From positions 4,572,562-4,636,561 of the forward strand of contig OY755241.1 in assembly GCA_963576725.1 (NCBI GenBank): 64,000 bases of DNA, given 5' to 3'. The notes beneath the pieces were generated by a model. The model ran no database searches, was not told where the DNA came from, and was given only the letters and a program-made list of their open reading frames with translations. A program made the translations under genes and the position numbers. Origin of the DNA: Azorinus chamasolen. Lineage: Eukaryota > Mollusca > Bivalvia > Cardiida > Solecurtidae. Shown here piece by piece: positions 12,256 through 23,950 of the stretch (positions within the stretch are counted from its first letter, which is position 1; each line of letters opens with the position of its first letter).

Positions 12256-12509
12256 CTACAATTTCAATAAATAACGTGTACCATGAATCCATAGCATCAT
12301 CTACATCATCAAAAAGTTGATTATCCCATGGCCCTTGTTTTAAGTCATCATTGAAATTCTCAACATTGAAATCCTTAAAAGATCTGTATGAGATACTGTG
12401 GTGAGAGAACTTAAGCTCATTAGACTGAATGATTCGGGTGAGAAATACTGGAAAATGGTCACTTAGGCCAATTTGTGGTACATCAATAAATTGTATATTA
12501 AATTGGGTG

Positions 12510-12767
12510 TGTAGTTGTGTGAGTGTGTGTCACATGCTATCTATCGATGTGTTTGTGGTGGTTGCGTCTTTTATGTAGCTTTCTCCTGTATGTGAATGTG
12601 TATCAATTGCTTTCTGTTGGTGTTTGGTGTCTGTACTTATGCGTTTGTTCAGGTTTTGTGGTTTTCGTCCCGTGTGTGTGTGTTCGCCCTTGCGTTTGTG
12701 TTAGTATGGTGTCTTTATACTTGTGCGTTTGTTCGTATTTAATATTTCCATCTGTGTGTGTAAAAGT
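12510..12767 (+). mobile_element. PLE 3' UTR fragment with GT-rich expansion
   Basis: The block 'ctatcgatgtgtttgtggtg' to 'tgtagctttctcctg' (about 12538-12592) is a diverged copy of the PLE 3' end. GT-rich sequence follows, like that seen inside PLE-3's UTR. The long open frames here on both strands are by-products of the GT repeat. Confidence 0.5.
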
Positions 12768-13525
12768 ACAAAAATGAATCGTGCAAGAACAAAAAGCCAC
12801 CCGAACAGCAACACAAGGAAACAGCAAATGTACATAACTATAAAAACATCAAGAGACTGACAGACAAAACACAAACAATAGGGGGAATATGGAAGTACAG
12901 CCTTCGAAGGGTCAGTGCCAAAATCACTGAGGGTTAAACCGGTTTTTGGGCTCCCAACCTCACACTTATTCCATCCCCACCCTAAAAGACTGTAAATAAA
13001 CGTATTCCGACTAATCTACAACAACCGCGATGGCAGATACAGTGGTAAAGTGCATGTATAACGAAAACATTTAAGTGAACAAACTGTATCCACCTATCAC
13101 TAGTGTACTCAATGATTGAGCTGCAAATAGTAACTAGAAAAGTAAGAATGGGTACGACAAAAACGAAATAGTACATATATCCGACGTTCTCCTTCAGGTT
13201 CTGGATTAAAGAGGTCGCCTTCATAGAGTACTAATCCTTTCTTGTCGGCGTACATGCTAAGAGGCCAGTGTGATTGCCAACTGTAAAAGGGTTGACAACC
13301 AAACATGCAGTATGTTGTAGTACTATAGGAGCATATCCCTTTTGTATGATTTTTTAACATTTGATGAACAAAGTGAGAAAACGGGTATGTCCAATAATTT
13401 AACAAAGTTTGTAAATCACATTACCATAAAATTCAGGATGTGAAATACCGTGTCACAGAAGCGCCTTAAGATTACATTGGTACTTGCCAATAAGTGAGAT
13501 TTCGATAGTAAAATTTAGAGAAAGT
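12768..13525 (-). mobile_element. PLE-2-type 3' fragment, inverted
   Basis: On the minus strand this matches PLE-2 from about 20390 to 21200: the end of the RT (PEFYG, PFTVG region), then the UTR through 'actcatttttgtact'. It is 5'-truncated inside the RT and carries frameshifts. Its tail reads ADKKGLVLYEGDLFNPE in the -1 frame, the same extra-frame peptide seen downstream of other PLE RTs. Confidence 0.8.
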
Positions 13526-13602
13526 TTAATTGCTTTCTATCGATCTTTTGGAGATGATGGCGTTTTGTGTGTGGCTTTTCCTGCTTGACTTTACTACTTT
13601 AG
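13526..13602 (+). mobile_element. Solo PLE 3'-end fragment
   Basis: The sequence 'gctttctatcgatcttttgg' to 'cttgactttactacttt' is a diverged copy of the PLE-3 terminus. It lies head-to-head with the inverted PLE-2 fragment. Confidence 0.65.
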
Positions 13603-13777
13603 ATATGGTTGAAACTTAACATCAGTAGCGTACCAATTTTATAGCTGGCCTAGAATATACACCTACATACTGGTGGGAGGCAAATTATGTAAATGTCTAT
13701 CATAACGGTTTCACATATTTGAATAACCTCTCGCCCCTCAACCGTTAGCAAACTCTCTTAGTCTCTTAATACGTCGC

Positions 13778-13981
13778 TTGCTATTCACGTCAATATACCT
13801 ACCTGTAAACAGTGAAGACCCTGCGGGAGCTGTCTCATCAGGGCTGCACTATTTACAAGTTGATTGTGCAACCAGTGCATTGCACAGCGATATACTTGTA
13901 CACAGTGAAGATATATGCATTTATACAAAAGGGCATGGGTAAAGGAGAAGTGTATTTTAAAATTAAGCAAGGGAAGGGTTA
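13778..13981. mobile_element. Palindromic MITE, TTAACCCTTC family
   Basis: The left part 'cgcttgctattcacgtcaat' and the right end 'agcaagggaagggttaa' match copies at 27266-27480 and 50485-51011. The core contains 'gggagctgtctcatcagggc' and its partial inverse. The terminal TTAA next to CCCTT suggests a piggyBac-type origin. Confidence 0.6.
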
Positions 13982-15055
13982 ATTACATTATTTTGAATGT
14001 AACATAGTTTTTACCATGAGTAAATTCTACGGGTGTCGAAGGCTGAGTACCTGTACTTCTTGGTGTGCTCACCGACGGCTGCATGATGTTACTCAATGGA
14101 AACACTTGGGTTGAACTAAAAACTCGTTTGGGTGGTTTTGGTAACTTCGGAGATATGTGTTATCTGAAAATGGGAAATGTATTTGCCTGAAAGAAAACAG
14201 CACTTTAATTGTGTATCAGCTAAACTTAGATAAAAAAAAAATGGAAAAAATTATTGTTGTTTGGATGATTTGATGTATTACATTAAATAAAAATCAAGAA
14301 ACCTAGAATTACCAGGTAAGCAAATTAAAAAAAGGTTTGTAATTGTTTAAGATTTCTTTTACATTCAGACCATCGGTCTATAGGTCAGGGAGCGGGCTAT
14401 ACGACACAGTGTTTTCCAAATCCTTAAAACCTTTTTTCTCAAATTATGAAGCAAAACTTTATAAAAGTTATTTTTGATATTTGCAAACTTGATTTTAAAA
14501 ATTAATTCAGAGAAATTTCATCCATACAATGGGAACACAGAAGGCAACGTCAAGTTAAATATCACTGATTCGCGAAAACCGGTTAAAAAGTATATTCAAG
14601 AAAGCCTATTATGGTATTTAGCCAAGTCTTTTAGAGGAGAAATTAGCATACTATTTACCGTTTCTCAAAATTAATAGCATCTGATCATATCTTAGATATA
14701 CCTATTATCGTACAAAAACAGGAAATGTTTCTACATGCCCAGCGTTTAGTTGTTCAATCTAACTTCAGTTGCAGACAAACACCAAGAGACCGCAGCGAAT
14801 ATTTTTTATTTTGGCAAGCCTTAAAATATACTGATGTCTAGCAAAATAAAAAGATAATTACTGAGTTTTCTCACGGAAATTGATACTGCTTAGTAAATAT
14901 ATAAAAAAAAACATTTCTTTGATACGTTGAGTCCGGTCTTGACAGTCTTACCAAGACAATGAACGTGGCATCGGCCCGACCTACGTCGTCTGCAAGAGAA
15001 ACTAGATCAGCACAACATTGGACTGACGTATGTCATCGGGCATATTTGGTTAAAT
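13982..15055. other. No recognisable gene
   Basis: AT-rich. One open frame at 14474-14674 has no family resemblance. Confidence 0.5.
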
Positions 15056-15059
15056 GATG

Positions 15060-16290
15060 TAATGTGACCTATCAAGTTTGACCCAAGGGGTATGTAGAGG
15101 TCTACTAGATTTGGTAGCCCTTAAGCCTTACAGTTTTTGACAAGAAGATTGTTAAAGTTTTTAGTAAAACTTGGGACCCCCCTAGGGCAGATCAAATTTT
15201 GATCCTAGGGGCTTAATTTGATCGATCTTGGTAAATGTCTACCAAATGATACTATGTACCAAATATCACAGCTCTAAGCCTTTCAGTTTCGAACATGAAG
15301 ATTTAAAGTTTTTACTATATATAATCCAATGTAAACTTATGGCCCCCAGGGTGAGGACAGTTTTAAACCCAGGGGCATAATTTGACCCTTCTTGGTTAAG
15401 GTCCACCAGATATTGCTATGTACCAAATATCACAGCTCTAATCTTTTCCGTTTTGGACAAGGGAGATTTTTAAATAAAATTTCTCTAATTCAGTGTGAAA
15501 TATGTGACCCCCAAGGTGTTGCCGTGTTTGACTTCAGGGGCATAATTTGATTAATCTTAATAAAGGTTCACCAGATAATGCTACATACAAAATATCACAG
15601 CTCTAAGCTTTTCAGTTTCCGACAAGATCTTTAAAGATTTTACTATATAATCCTTTGTGAAACTTGTGATCACCGGGGTTGGGGATAAATTTGACCCCAG
15701 GCCTTACAGTGTTTGACAAGAAGATTTTTCAAAAGTGTTTTCTTCTTTTTCGACCCGGACCAAAAATGGTACCGCCCAAGGGCTTATCAGTTTTTCATAG
15801 GAACATCTTAAAAATTTCTCTGAATTTGCTATATAGCATCATCTAATGGTTCTCTACAAAGATTATTCAAATTATGACCCTCCGCCCAAGGACATCAGTT
15901 TTTCATAGCAAATCTTTATAAATCTTCTCTGAAACTGTAAGACCTAGACATTTGGTATGTAGCATCATCTATTGGTCCTCTACAAAGATTGTTCAAATTA
16001 TGACCCGGACCAAAAATGGTCCCGCCCAAGGGCTTATCAGTTTTTCATAAGAAAATATTTAAAAATATATCACTGAAACTAAGTCCTAGACCTTTGATAT
16101 TTGGTATGTGGCTTCATCTAATGATAATCTACAAAGATTGTTCAAATTATGACCTCCGGACCAAAGATGGCACCGGCTTTACAATTTGGTAATTAGCATG
16201 ATCTAATGGTCATCTTTAAAGATTGTACAAATTATGACCCCTGGGATGAAAATGGACCCGCCCCCAGACTCTTTAAACATCTCAAAAAGC
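15060..16290. repeat. Diverged tandem repeat array
   Basis: Units contain 'ggggcataatttga', 'atgtaccaaatatcacagct' and 'ctttcagttt...gacaag' in the first half. In the second half they contain 'attatgacccggaccaaaaa' and 'cttatcagtttttcat'. The spacing is about 150-165 bp. A similar single unit occurs at 37420-37625. Non-coding. Confidence 0.7.
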
Positions 16291-16424
16291 TAAAATGTCC
16301 AGACATTTCATATTTGGTTTATACAGGCAATCCGTTAAAGTGGGAGTCCCTACAATGAACGCATATTTTCAATAATACCATAAAACTTTGTATGTGTTAT
16401 GCTCATTGTCAATTTGACTTTTGT

Positions 16425-16505
16425 CACTGATTGTTCCAAGGCGGTACTTCCATTTTCCCCTTATTGCATGTTTGTTTTGTCTTTGTGTGTCTCTTTGTAT
16501 CTTAT
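16425..16505 (+). mobile_element. PLE-2-type 3' UTR fragment
   Basis: Matches the PLE-2 UTR at about 21015-21095 ('gttccaaggcggtacttc' to 'tgtctctttgt'). Confidence 0.7.
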
Positions 16506-16574
16506 AAAGGTTTTCTGGCGATATGCTACTTTTCAGCATATCAACATATGTGTTTTGTTTATTTGAGGAATTTT

Positions 16575-16750
16575 TGAAACGGGTCGAATGTAAGGACGTC
16601 CCCTTTAAGAAACGCAATACATCCCGTTTCGGGTTTTAAGAGTATACCATCATAGAGTACTACCCTCGGTCTGTCATCTCGCATGAAAAGATGGAAGCGT
16701 GTCCTCAGACTGTAAAGGAGCCAATAACCAAACAATGGGGTTTCACAGAG
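16575..16750 (-). mobile_element. PLE-3-type fragment, inverted
   Basis: On the minus strand it matches PLE-3 from about 44800 to 44890 ('ccgagggtagtactctatga'). It extends past the RT stop in the -1 frame as RVVLYDGILLKPE. Confidence 0.7.
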
Positions 16751-16799
16751 CGAAGACCTGCGTAATATGTTACCTTCATCGAGTACGTCCACTAATTGT

Positions 16800-17950
16800 T
16801 TTTGATACAAATAACTGTTCTCTTACATATGCTTTAGCAAAGCGGTAGTTTGAATTACACAGACTCCGATTAGGAAGTTAATTTGTTACGCCAAACCGAT
16901 AAAGTGTGCAGAGTAAATATTTTAATTCAATACGGAATATTAAGTATATTGTACGTTCACTCTCATCAATCAAATTATTGTTTGAAATGAATGAATATTT
17001 TATTAGACTCTGTGCTTTAAAGTGACTTGATTACTCAAGGAAATGAAGTAGTGAAGCATACTTACATTGAATTTATGATCACTTGGTTAGTAGTGATCTA
17101 TAGACCGTAACCGACTATTACATGCGATCCCATACATGGACCATTGGCGAACAGTCGTCACCCATACACGAGACACTCCATAATTACTTATTTCTGCGCC
17201 TTTGTAGACGCAGACCAGACGGTTACTGTAGATGTGTATTCGGAGTATGTTCTGTTTGCATATAGTATAGTATAGATATGATTCGAACATTCATGTGTCT
17301 GTGTACTATTACAACACTGTAATATTCATGACGTTATTATTTCTTGCATGTATGAAAGGGTTAAACCGACATATGCAAACAGTGATACTAAGATCAGGGG
17401 ACTCATGAAGGGGCCGTCTGATCAGCGTCTGCACTGTCTGCTGAACATATTGATGTTAATTGATAACAGCAAATAATGTGCTTTCTGTAATGTTAAGGGT
17501 ATATATGAATTGAAACTACTGCACATTGGCCTCCCTCGGAACATCGAGGTATATACCAGCTGCGGCAAACTATTGGAAATCTGTCGGCTATGATATTTGC
17601 CACTAGTGCTGTTACATCCACTGCCGTAGTACGCAGCATCGGACTAAAACTTAACTGTTGACTATTAAAGAATACTCCTCAAACGCTTCATGTTCGGAAT
17701 GGAGTATCCCATCGGTGATTAACTATAACATCCACTAAGTATAAAGAGCTTGAAATTGATAGACGATTTTAAATAACAACACATACCTAGTCAGATAGCT
17801 GTACTGTTTGGAAATGTCAGTGCGTGCTTGCCCCGCATTCGAAGGATTACTATAGACCTTGGTAATATTAGTTCTATATTATTAGAGACACGTTTCGAAC
17901 AGGGAGTCTGGTATTGACACATTACTCTATAACAAATATAAATTATTTCA
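16800..17950. other. No gene; palindromic MITE remnant near 17340-17445
   Basis: The stretch 'aaagggttaaaccgac' and the following 'gcaaacagtgatactaagat', 'gccgtctgatcagcgtctgc' belong to the palindromic MITE class that is dense at 56-61 kb. The 5' flank of the PAN-domain gene begins within this stretch. Confidence 0.5.
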
Positions 17951-17951
17951 G

Positions 17952-18264
17952 GTTAAGCGACTTTGAAGAAACTGCACAATAATGGCATATAGAAGAGGCT
18001 TCCCGATTTTTATTCTAATTCAACTTGTTTTCGCGGAGGAGTTTGTTCAACTGAGTAAGTCTTCATTCGGACATACTTACATCACGCGCCCATCCAGTTC
18101 TGCGATTGAGTGCTGCATTCAATGTCTGATGGAGGACGAATGTAATTCATGCGTATTCGCCCAGTTTAACAAAACATGCAAATTAAACAACAGAAGTCCG
18201 GCTGACTTTCCTTACACCAACGTTACTGAAACACCTAACAAGGATCTGTACTATCTGAAACCAG
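17952..18264 (+). CDS. Exon of a secreted PAN/apple-domain protein (partial gene)
   Basis: The coding part starts at ATG 17982. A hydrophobic signal peptide follows (FPIFILIQLVFA, residues 7-18), then a cysteine-rich module with ECCIQCLMEDECNSCVF and a downstream TCKLNNR. That spacing is typical of PAN/apple-like domains, which mediate protein or carbohydrate contacts outside the cell. The exon is bounded by a good acceptor (tttcag|g, ending 17951) and a donor (CCAG|GTATGA, intron from 18265). The first exon boundary therefore lies in the 5' UTR, and the protein continues in exons I could not find in this window. The frame runs on to 18290 only by reading into the intron. The role of the full protein is unknown. 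Confidence 0.65.
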
Positions 18265-18880
18265 GTATGACACTGCACCTGTTCGTGTAACTCGTGAAAT
18301 GGCCGCTTAAAAAAGGGGGGGGGGGGACGGAAATGATCCAGGTCAGACAAGCACTACTTGTATGGCCAATTTCTAAGTTCAATAAAAAAAAACTGAAATT
18401 TGGTTAATTAACAATGTTTAGCAGTCGAGCGAATTAGCGGAGTTAGATAATTGACAGTTAAAAATTACCATTAACTTGTTTAAACTTGTTGCCCCGTGGT
18501 CATTTTACCTTCGGCTTATGGGCTGCGTGCGCAATTGAAGTATGGATGGTGTATATGCAATTCCATGTCAATAGCTATAGTAGTTAGTGAGATATGTCAA
18601 TGAAAAGAACTGTGACAACCAACTGCACGTAAAAGCGTGACGCACAGACGGGTGGTCAGATGAAATACATAATGCTCCCCGACTATCGTCAATGGGGTCA
18701 TAAAATGGACACATTTTCAATTCGATGAAACCTTTTACAAGCCATTGAACGAGTTTCAATTATTTGGATGAGACGCCGAGTTTCTTATCCTCTCATCTGG
18801 ATCCAATCTACTTTCACTTTCACGTGTCAGGCAGGTCGCGCTTAGTAGGCTTAGGGTTTGAACATAGTCAACTATCCCAA
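18265..18880. other. Presumed intron sequence; palindromic MITE end near 18750-18805
   Basis: Contains a G-run at about 18316-18326. The pair 'ttggatgagacgccgag' / 'tctcatctggatccaa' resembles MITE copies at 32190, 59640 and 60070. No exon is recognised. Confidence 0.45.
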
Positions 18881-18882
18881 TT

Positions 18883-18985
18883 TGGGTGGATATGTTCCCG
18901 TGCTACATCGGGGTTAACATTTTTTCAGCTTATTAGTTTTGCTACGGCTTGTAGTTCTCGTTGATGACGTTAACAATGGCAATTT
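18883..18985 (+). mobile_element. PLE RT C-terminal fragment preceding PLE-2
   Basis: The text from 'gatatgttcccgtgctacat' onward matches the DGDVPR...SQLIRFARACS block at 20245-20340. Here it lies before the N-terminal part of the same element type. A downstream RT segment upstream of a fresh RT copy means a head-to-tail partial tandem. Confidence 0.65.
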
Positions 18986-20702
18986 TAACTCTTGTCGAGT
19001 TCAGATTGCGGAGGCTTTACAAAATTTTAGTATTAAATGGTGTCGAAGAGAACATGTTGAGTCTAATGCTCTTTCTAGTTGGAAAAAACTAATTTTTGAT
19101 ATAATTGATAAACGCATTTCCTTTTATAGCTCTAATAAACACCTGCCACCTAAACCTAGAATTTCTTTTAGACATCTTAAAAAGGGTTTACAGGATTTCC
19201 ATTCAAAATACGTTTTTGTTCCTGCTGATAAGGCATCGAATAATGTGATTATTATTTGACGATTACATTATATCGATGTCTTGAAGCAGGAAATTATTAA
19301 TACCAAGTCATACATTTCAGTTACTACTGACGAAAAGACCATCGTTTCAGACCATGTCAAAAAGTGTGAACAACTTGGAACCGATATTAAAATTACACAA
19401 CATAAACTTCCTACAATGTATTGGCTACCAAAACTACATAAAAAACATATAAAGCGCGTTTCATTGCAAATTCTAGTTCATGTACAGCTACTAAATTGTC
19501 TATACTTTTGACTTGTTTAACGAAGGTAAAGGAGCATGTAAAAGCCTACTGTGATAAGACTTATGAAAATTCTGGAATAAATCTCTTCTGGTCTATTAAG
19601 AACTCTTCAGAAGTCTTAACAAACTTAAGAACAAAAGGTATCTTGCATCCACTGTAAGCACGTACGATTTTTCTACTCTGTACACAACTCTTCCTCATAT
19701 TTTAATTAAGGATAAGCTTACTAACTTAATTCAGAAAGTATTTGCCCGGGAAAAACATTATTCTTGGCATGTAATGCTGAAAAAGCTTTCTTTACTGACG
19801 AGCAAATGAAATATTACACCAATTGGACTTGCTCAGAAGTTTGCGAATCACTAACCTTTCTTTTGGATAACATATTTGTACGTTATGGGAATGCTATATA
19901 CCGTCAGGTAATTGGTATTCCTATGGGTACGAATTGTGCACCACTTGTCGCAGATTTGTTTTTGTACTGCTATGAGAGAGATTTCATGTTGCGTTTGAAT
20001 CCTCAATCACAAGAATATGTTATAAAAGCCTTCAATGAAACTTGTCGATATTTGGATGATATTTTTAACTTAGATAACCCTTTGATGCTCTGATTCCTAC
20101 AATTTATCCTAAAGCTAACCCGTCTGACAATTATGCAGCGTTTCTTGATCTAGACCTTAAAATTGATAATGGAATGATTTTTTCTAAAATATATGACAAC
20201 AGAGATGATTTTGATTTTTAATATTGTTAATTTTCCTCATCTTGACGGGGATGTTCCCCGTGCTCCATCTTACGGGGTTTATATATCTCAACTTATTCGT
20301 TTTGCTAGAGCTTGTTCATCTATTGACGATTTTAACAGTCGAAATCTCGTTTTAACTGAAAAACTGCTTAAGCAAGGATATAGATACCATAAACTAAGAA
20401 AAACTTTCTCTAAATTTTACTATCGAAATCTCTCGCTTATTGGCAAGTACCAATGTAATCTCAAGGCGCTTCTGCGACACGGTATTTCACATCCTGAATT
20501 TTATGGTGATGTGATTTACAAACTTCGTAAAATTATTGGACATACCCATTTTCTCACTTTGTTCATCAAATATGTTAAAAAATTCATTAAAAAGGGATAT
20601 GATCCTGTAGTACTACAATATACTGCATGTTTGGTTGTGAACCCTTTTACAGTTGGCAATCACGCTGGCCTCTTTGCATGTACGCCGACAACAAAGGTTT
20701 AG
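18986..20702 (+). pseudogene. PLE-2: Penelope-like reverse transcriptase, broken
   Basis: It has the same RT family as PLE-1 and PLE-3 and retains the longest N-terminal part in the window (from about RVQIAEALQNF, 18998). Blocks in order: PPKPRISFRHLKKG, VFVPADKASNN, the in-frame TGA at 19257-19259, MYWLPKLHK, a motif A region split by frameshifts (FSTLYTTLPH near 19668), IPMGTNCAPLVADLF, RYLDDIFN, and the C-terminal PFTVGNHAGLF. Frameshifts lie near 19440, 19630, 19755, 20088 and 20215. Silent differences from PLE-3 are abundant while the protein is largely conserved, so the lineages diverged while under coding constraint. No GIY-YIG endonuclease follows. Confidence 0.8.
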
Positions 20703-21230
20703 TACTCTATGAAGACTTCCAGAAATGGAAGGAGAACGTCGGATATCTGTACTATTTCGTTTTTGTCGTACCCTTTATTACTTTTCTACAGTTACTTTGT
20801 TTGCAGCTCAATCATTGAGTACACTAGCGATAGGTGGATACAGTTTGTTCACTTAAATGTTTTCGTTATACATGCTCTTTATCACTGTATTTGCCGTCGC
20901 GGTTGTTGTAGATTAGTCGGTGAGGGGATACGTTTATTTACACTGTCTTTTAGGGTGGGGATGGAATAAGTGCGAGGTTGGGCGCCCATAAACCGGTTTA
21001 ACCCCCCTGTGACTTGTCACTGACCGTTCCAAGGCGGTACTTCTATCTTCCCCCTATTGTATGTTTGTTTTGTCTTTGTTCGTCTCTTGTTGTTTTTATA
21101 GTTATGTAAATTTGCTGTTCGGGCGACATGTAAATTTGCTGTTCGGGCGACTGTTTGTTCTGTATGTGGTGTTTCCTGCAGGACTCATTTTTGTACTTTT
21201 ATTATACCTGAAAAGTACTGAAACAGATAT
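20703..21230 (+). mobile_element. PLE-2 3' untranslated region
   Basis: Contains the shared 'gttccaaggcggtacttct' block and ends near 'gcaggactcatttttgtact'. A 28-nt 'atgtaaatttgctgttcggg' unit is tandemly doubled at 21103-21155. The start continues in the -1 frame as NKGLVLYED. Confidence 0.7.
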
Positions 21231-21254
21231 GCCAAACTAGGAAAGGTCGTTTGA

Positions 21255-21465
21255 ATTTTTTTTATCACCGTAACAGTCTGTTCATTAACAAATGCGTCGT
21301 TGCAATTTACGACGTTTAAAGTTGTCTAATATAAGGTGTTTCATATCTTTTGATACTTTGTCAAACGTATGAAAAGTAATTGTCACGCTATACTTTAGCA
21401 CAGTGCATGCTTCGTGGCCGTTTACTTTACATTTGGACATTATGCTTTCATCTATCTGTTTGTTT
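21255..21465 (+). mobile_element. Decayed PLE-1-type RT C-terminal fragment
   Basis: Aligns with 6300-6570: 'tttgatactttgtcaaacgt', then the PFTVGHYAF-like text 'tttggacattatgctttc'. Many indels. Confidence 0.65.
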
Positions 21466-21917
21466 CCAATTTAAAGTTATATCTTAAAAATCTCTTTTGG
21501 AACTTATTTCCACATCTTTATAATGCCGGCGTAGTATACAACGTCACTGGACTTCTATGGAGTCACTTGTTTTTCAGTTTGATGGCTATTCATTAACCCA
21601 TACTCATTCTGTCTGTCTTGCCGGCCTTACTCATGTTACGTAAATTATGAAGAGGATTTTCTTTACATTTTTATTTCATTGAAGGTTGGATAAGTGATGT
21701 TAGCTATCCACAAATCTGTACTTCCAACGCGTTTAAAAGACATACACAAAAGTATGTTTATGTGCCGAAAAAAATGTATATCGCAAGAAAATTGGTCGAA
21801 TAAACGTTTAAGCGTTTGTTGTAGAAGTGGTCGGTGATATTTGCCATTGTATTTCCTTTTTGTAACTGGTATAGGCCGATTATATTGTGTATCATTTGGT
21901 CATCTTTACTATAGATT

Positions 21918-22175
21918 CAAATTGATAATAACCCTTTCCCTTATGTAAGCGCATTTGACGCATCTGCAAATAGAGAAGACCCAGATCAGAAGGCCCCTAT
22001 ATGAGCCGTCTGAACAGTCTGTTCTTTTTGCTTATTGTGTAATATAGATCTGATTTTACAGCTTCTGTCTAATGCAAAATGTCATGTTTTCATATGCTAT
22101 TATAAAAACAATTCTTATTTATATTCATGACGTCATTATATCATCAAGAATATTCATAAGGGAAAGGGATAAACT
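21918..22175. mobile_element. Palindromic MITE, AACCCTTTCCCT family
   Basis: Ends are TAACCCTTTCCCTTATG and AAGGGAAAGGGATAAA. The interior has 'gcatctgcaaatagagaaga' and 'gagccgtctgaac', the motif set of the 56-61 kb MITEs. The flanking TTAA is degenerate. Confidence 0.55.
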
Positions 22176-22374
22176 TAATGAACATGACCAACGCCAACGT
22201 ATAACTTTAGTAAAAGCATGTAACTTTAAACATGCTTGCACAAACGCATCATGTTCACTTACATTAAATATTAACCGGCTGTGATACGTATTGTTTGCTT
22301 TGATTTTTTAGATGTGTTCCATTAATACTACCTTTTATTCGATTAACCGTTTGCGAAAATAAGATCAAGTGTCA

Positions 22375-22445
22375 AGCAGCTTGGATCCTGGTAAGACGCC
22401 GCTTTACTAGGCGTCTGTTGGTTCCAAGCTGTTTGCAAACACAAG
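22375..22445. repeat. Hairpin remnant of the GGATCC...GACGCC MITE family
   Basis: The text 'cagcttggatcctggtaaga' ... 'ggcgtctgttggttccaagc' forms an imperfect inverted repeat. It lies just upstream of the C-type lectin coding region. Confidence 0.5.
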
Positions 22446-22539
22446 ACAAAATCGTGGTTATCAGGTCGAGTCCCAATTGAGTTACTCATTAAAACACATC
22501 TCTCTGGCAATAGAGGTAATAGTTGACCAGATCGGAAAC

Positions 22540-22992
22540 ATGCATATTCAGTTGATTCTAATGCTAATAGTTATGTGTTACAATTTAGCATATTGTATTA
22601 TAGATCCCTGTCCTAAGCCATGGATACTGTATAATCGACACTGCTACATCGTGAAAGTCAACAAAAGAACATGGAAGGATAGCGAGGACTACTGTAAAAC
22701 GATGGGTGCTACATTGACAGATATTATTGATATCTTCGAGGACAGTTTTGTCGCTCGGATTACTGTCAATGCCGCTCGGAGGTTTCAGTACCTATTCTGG
22801 ATAGGTATGGCAGACTATCACAATGTGGCATCATATGAGTGGACGAGCGGAAGCCCAGTAAGCTATGTACATTACCATGCGGACCATAAAAATGTAACTG
22901 GCAAATGTGTTGCGATTGGACCTCTAGGTCGGTTTAACTTCATTTTATGCAATGGCGAACATGGACGTGTGTGTAAAAGATGGCAATACTGA
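22540..22992 (+). CDS. Secreted C-type lectin-like protein, single exon
   Basis: I choose ATG 22540 (upstream Met at 22477 possible) because it starts a clean signal peptide, HIQLILMLIVMCYNLAYC. The mature ~125 residues form one C-type lectin-like domain with the six expected cysteines in order: DPCP, RHCY, DYCK, GKC, ILC, RVC. The WIGM and YEWTSG signatures are also present. The calcium and sugar-binding motifs of classical lectins (EPN/QPD and WND) are not seen; the corresponding places read SPV and NFI. Calcium-dependent sugar binding is therefore doubtful. Such proteins are commonly secreted recognition or haemolymph/mucus proteins in bivalves. The whole domain is uninterrupted by introns. 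An AATAAA lies near 23318. Confidence 0.75.
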   Translation: MHIQLILMLIVMCYNLAYCIIDPCPKPWILYNRHCYIVKVNKRTWKDSEDYCKTMGATLTDIIDIFEDSFVARITVNAARRFQYLFWIGMADYHNVASYEWTSGSPVSYVHYHADHKNVTGKCVAIGPLGRFNFILCNGEHGRVCKRWQY

Positions 22993-22999
22993 ACAATCT

Positions 23000-23860
23000 C
23001 CGATACATGTATTGTCGGGAATGAGACTGGTATGAAACAACCTCTTCGTTTGCAGACTGAACTTAGCATGAACATCGACTGATATTTATACATTTTAAGT
23101 GATGACGTCACATAAAAACGTCACCTAGTTACAAGGTCAATAATCATTATCTCGACATAACATGGACGTGACAGAAGTATTTATCTTACAAGAGCCTAAG
23201 TTGCAATATGTATTGACTGATTAATTGACATAAAGGTGACGCAAATGAACAAGTCTATACAAAACGATTAAATTTATACAAGAAAGTATAACAATGTACA
23301 AAATCGATTATGGCCAATAAAGCGCATGAATAGTCTGGCAACACATTAAGACAGTGAAATCTTTCTAAATCGGACGTTACATTTTGTACAAATATCGTTT
23401 TTGGAGACAGTTGACAGCTTATTGCAGGGTGTAAGTCATGCAGTATGCTCCTCTGGGAGCTTGCTGCATGACTTTCACCCTTGAATTAAGTAGCCACCTG
23501 CCTAAAATTCCTCACTACTAGAATTCCCTTTTAAGGAGGTTTTACTGTATATAGATATATCATCAGTCTTTTGTTATATTGACAGATGTCGAAGTAGCTC
23601 AGTGTCTCATCTGTACCCCGATCAGTTTGTTTTGTACGAATAAAATGGGCAAATATTGGCTAATTATCTGGAGCAAAACTAAAGTTGGACTTGCAAACGT
23701 CCTAGATTCAGAAGAGAATCAGAATCCATTACTTATGATTTTATCATTAACCAAATTCTGAGACATTTTAATAATAGCAGCAAACGACCATTTGTTGATG
23801 TAAATTAGTTTGCTCATATATATATATGAGTACTTAGAATGATGTCTAAGTATGTCTTAT
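23000..23860. other. No gene; MITE-like segment at 23415-23550
   Basis: The part 'gtgtaagtcatgcagtatgc' / 'gctgcatgactttcaccctt' is an inverted repeat. It is followed by 'aggaggttttactgtat', the right end of a CAGTAAAACC-type MITE; the left end is missing. The short open frame at 23579-23761 has no family match. Confidence 0.5.
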
Positions 23861-23864
23861 TTTG

Positions 23865-23950
23865 TCATTTGATATGTACATTTGCTGTTCCTATTTGTCA
23901 TGGTGCTGTTCGGGCGACTGTGTGTTTTGAATGTTTTTCCTGCATTACTA
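23865..23950 (+). mobile_element. PLE-2-type 3' UTR fragment
   Basis: Text 'tgtacatttgctgttc' and 'gctgttcgggcgactgtgtg' matches 21105-21190. Confidence 0.6.
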
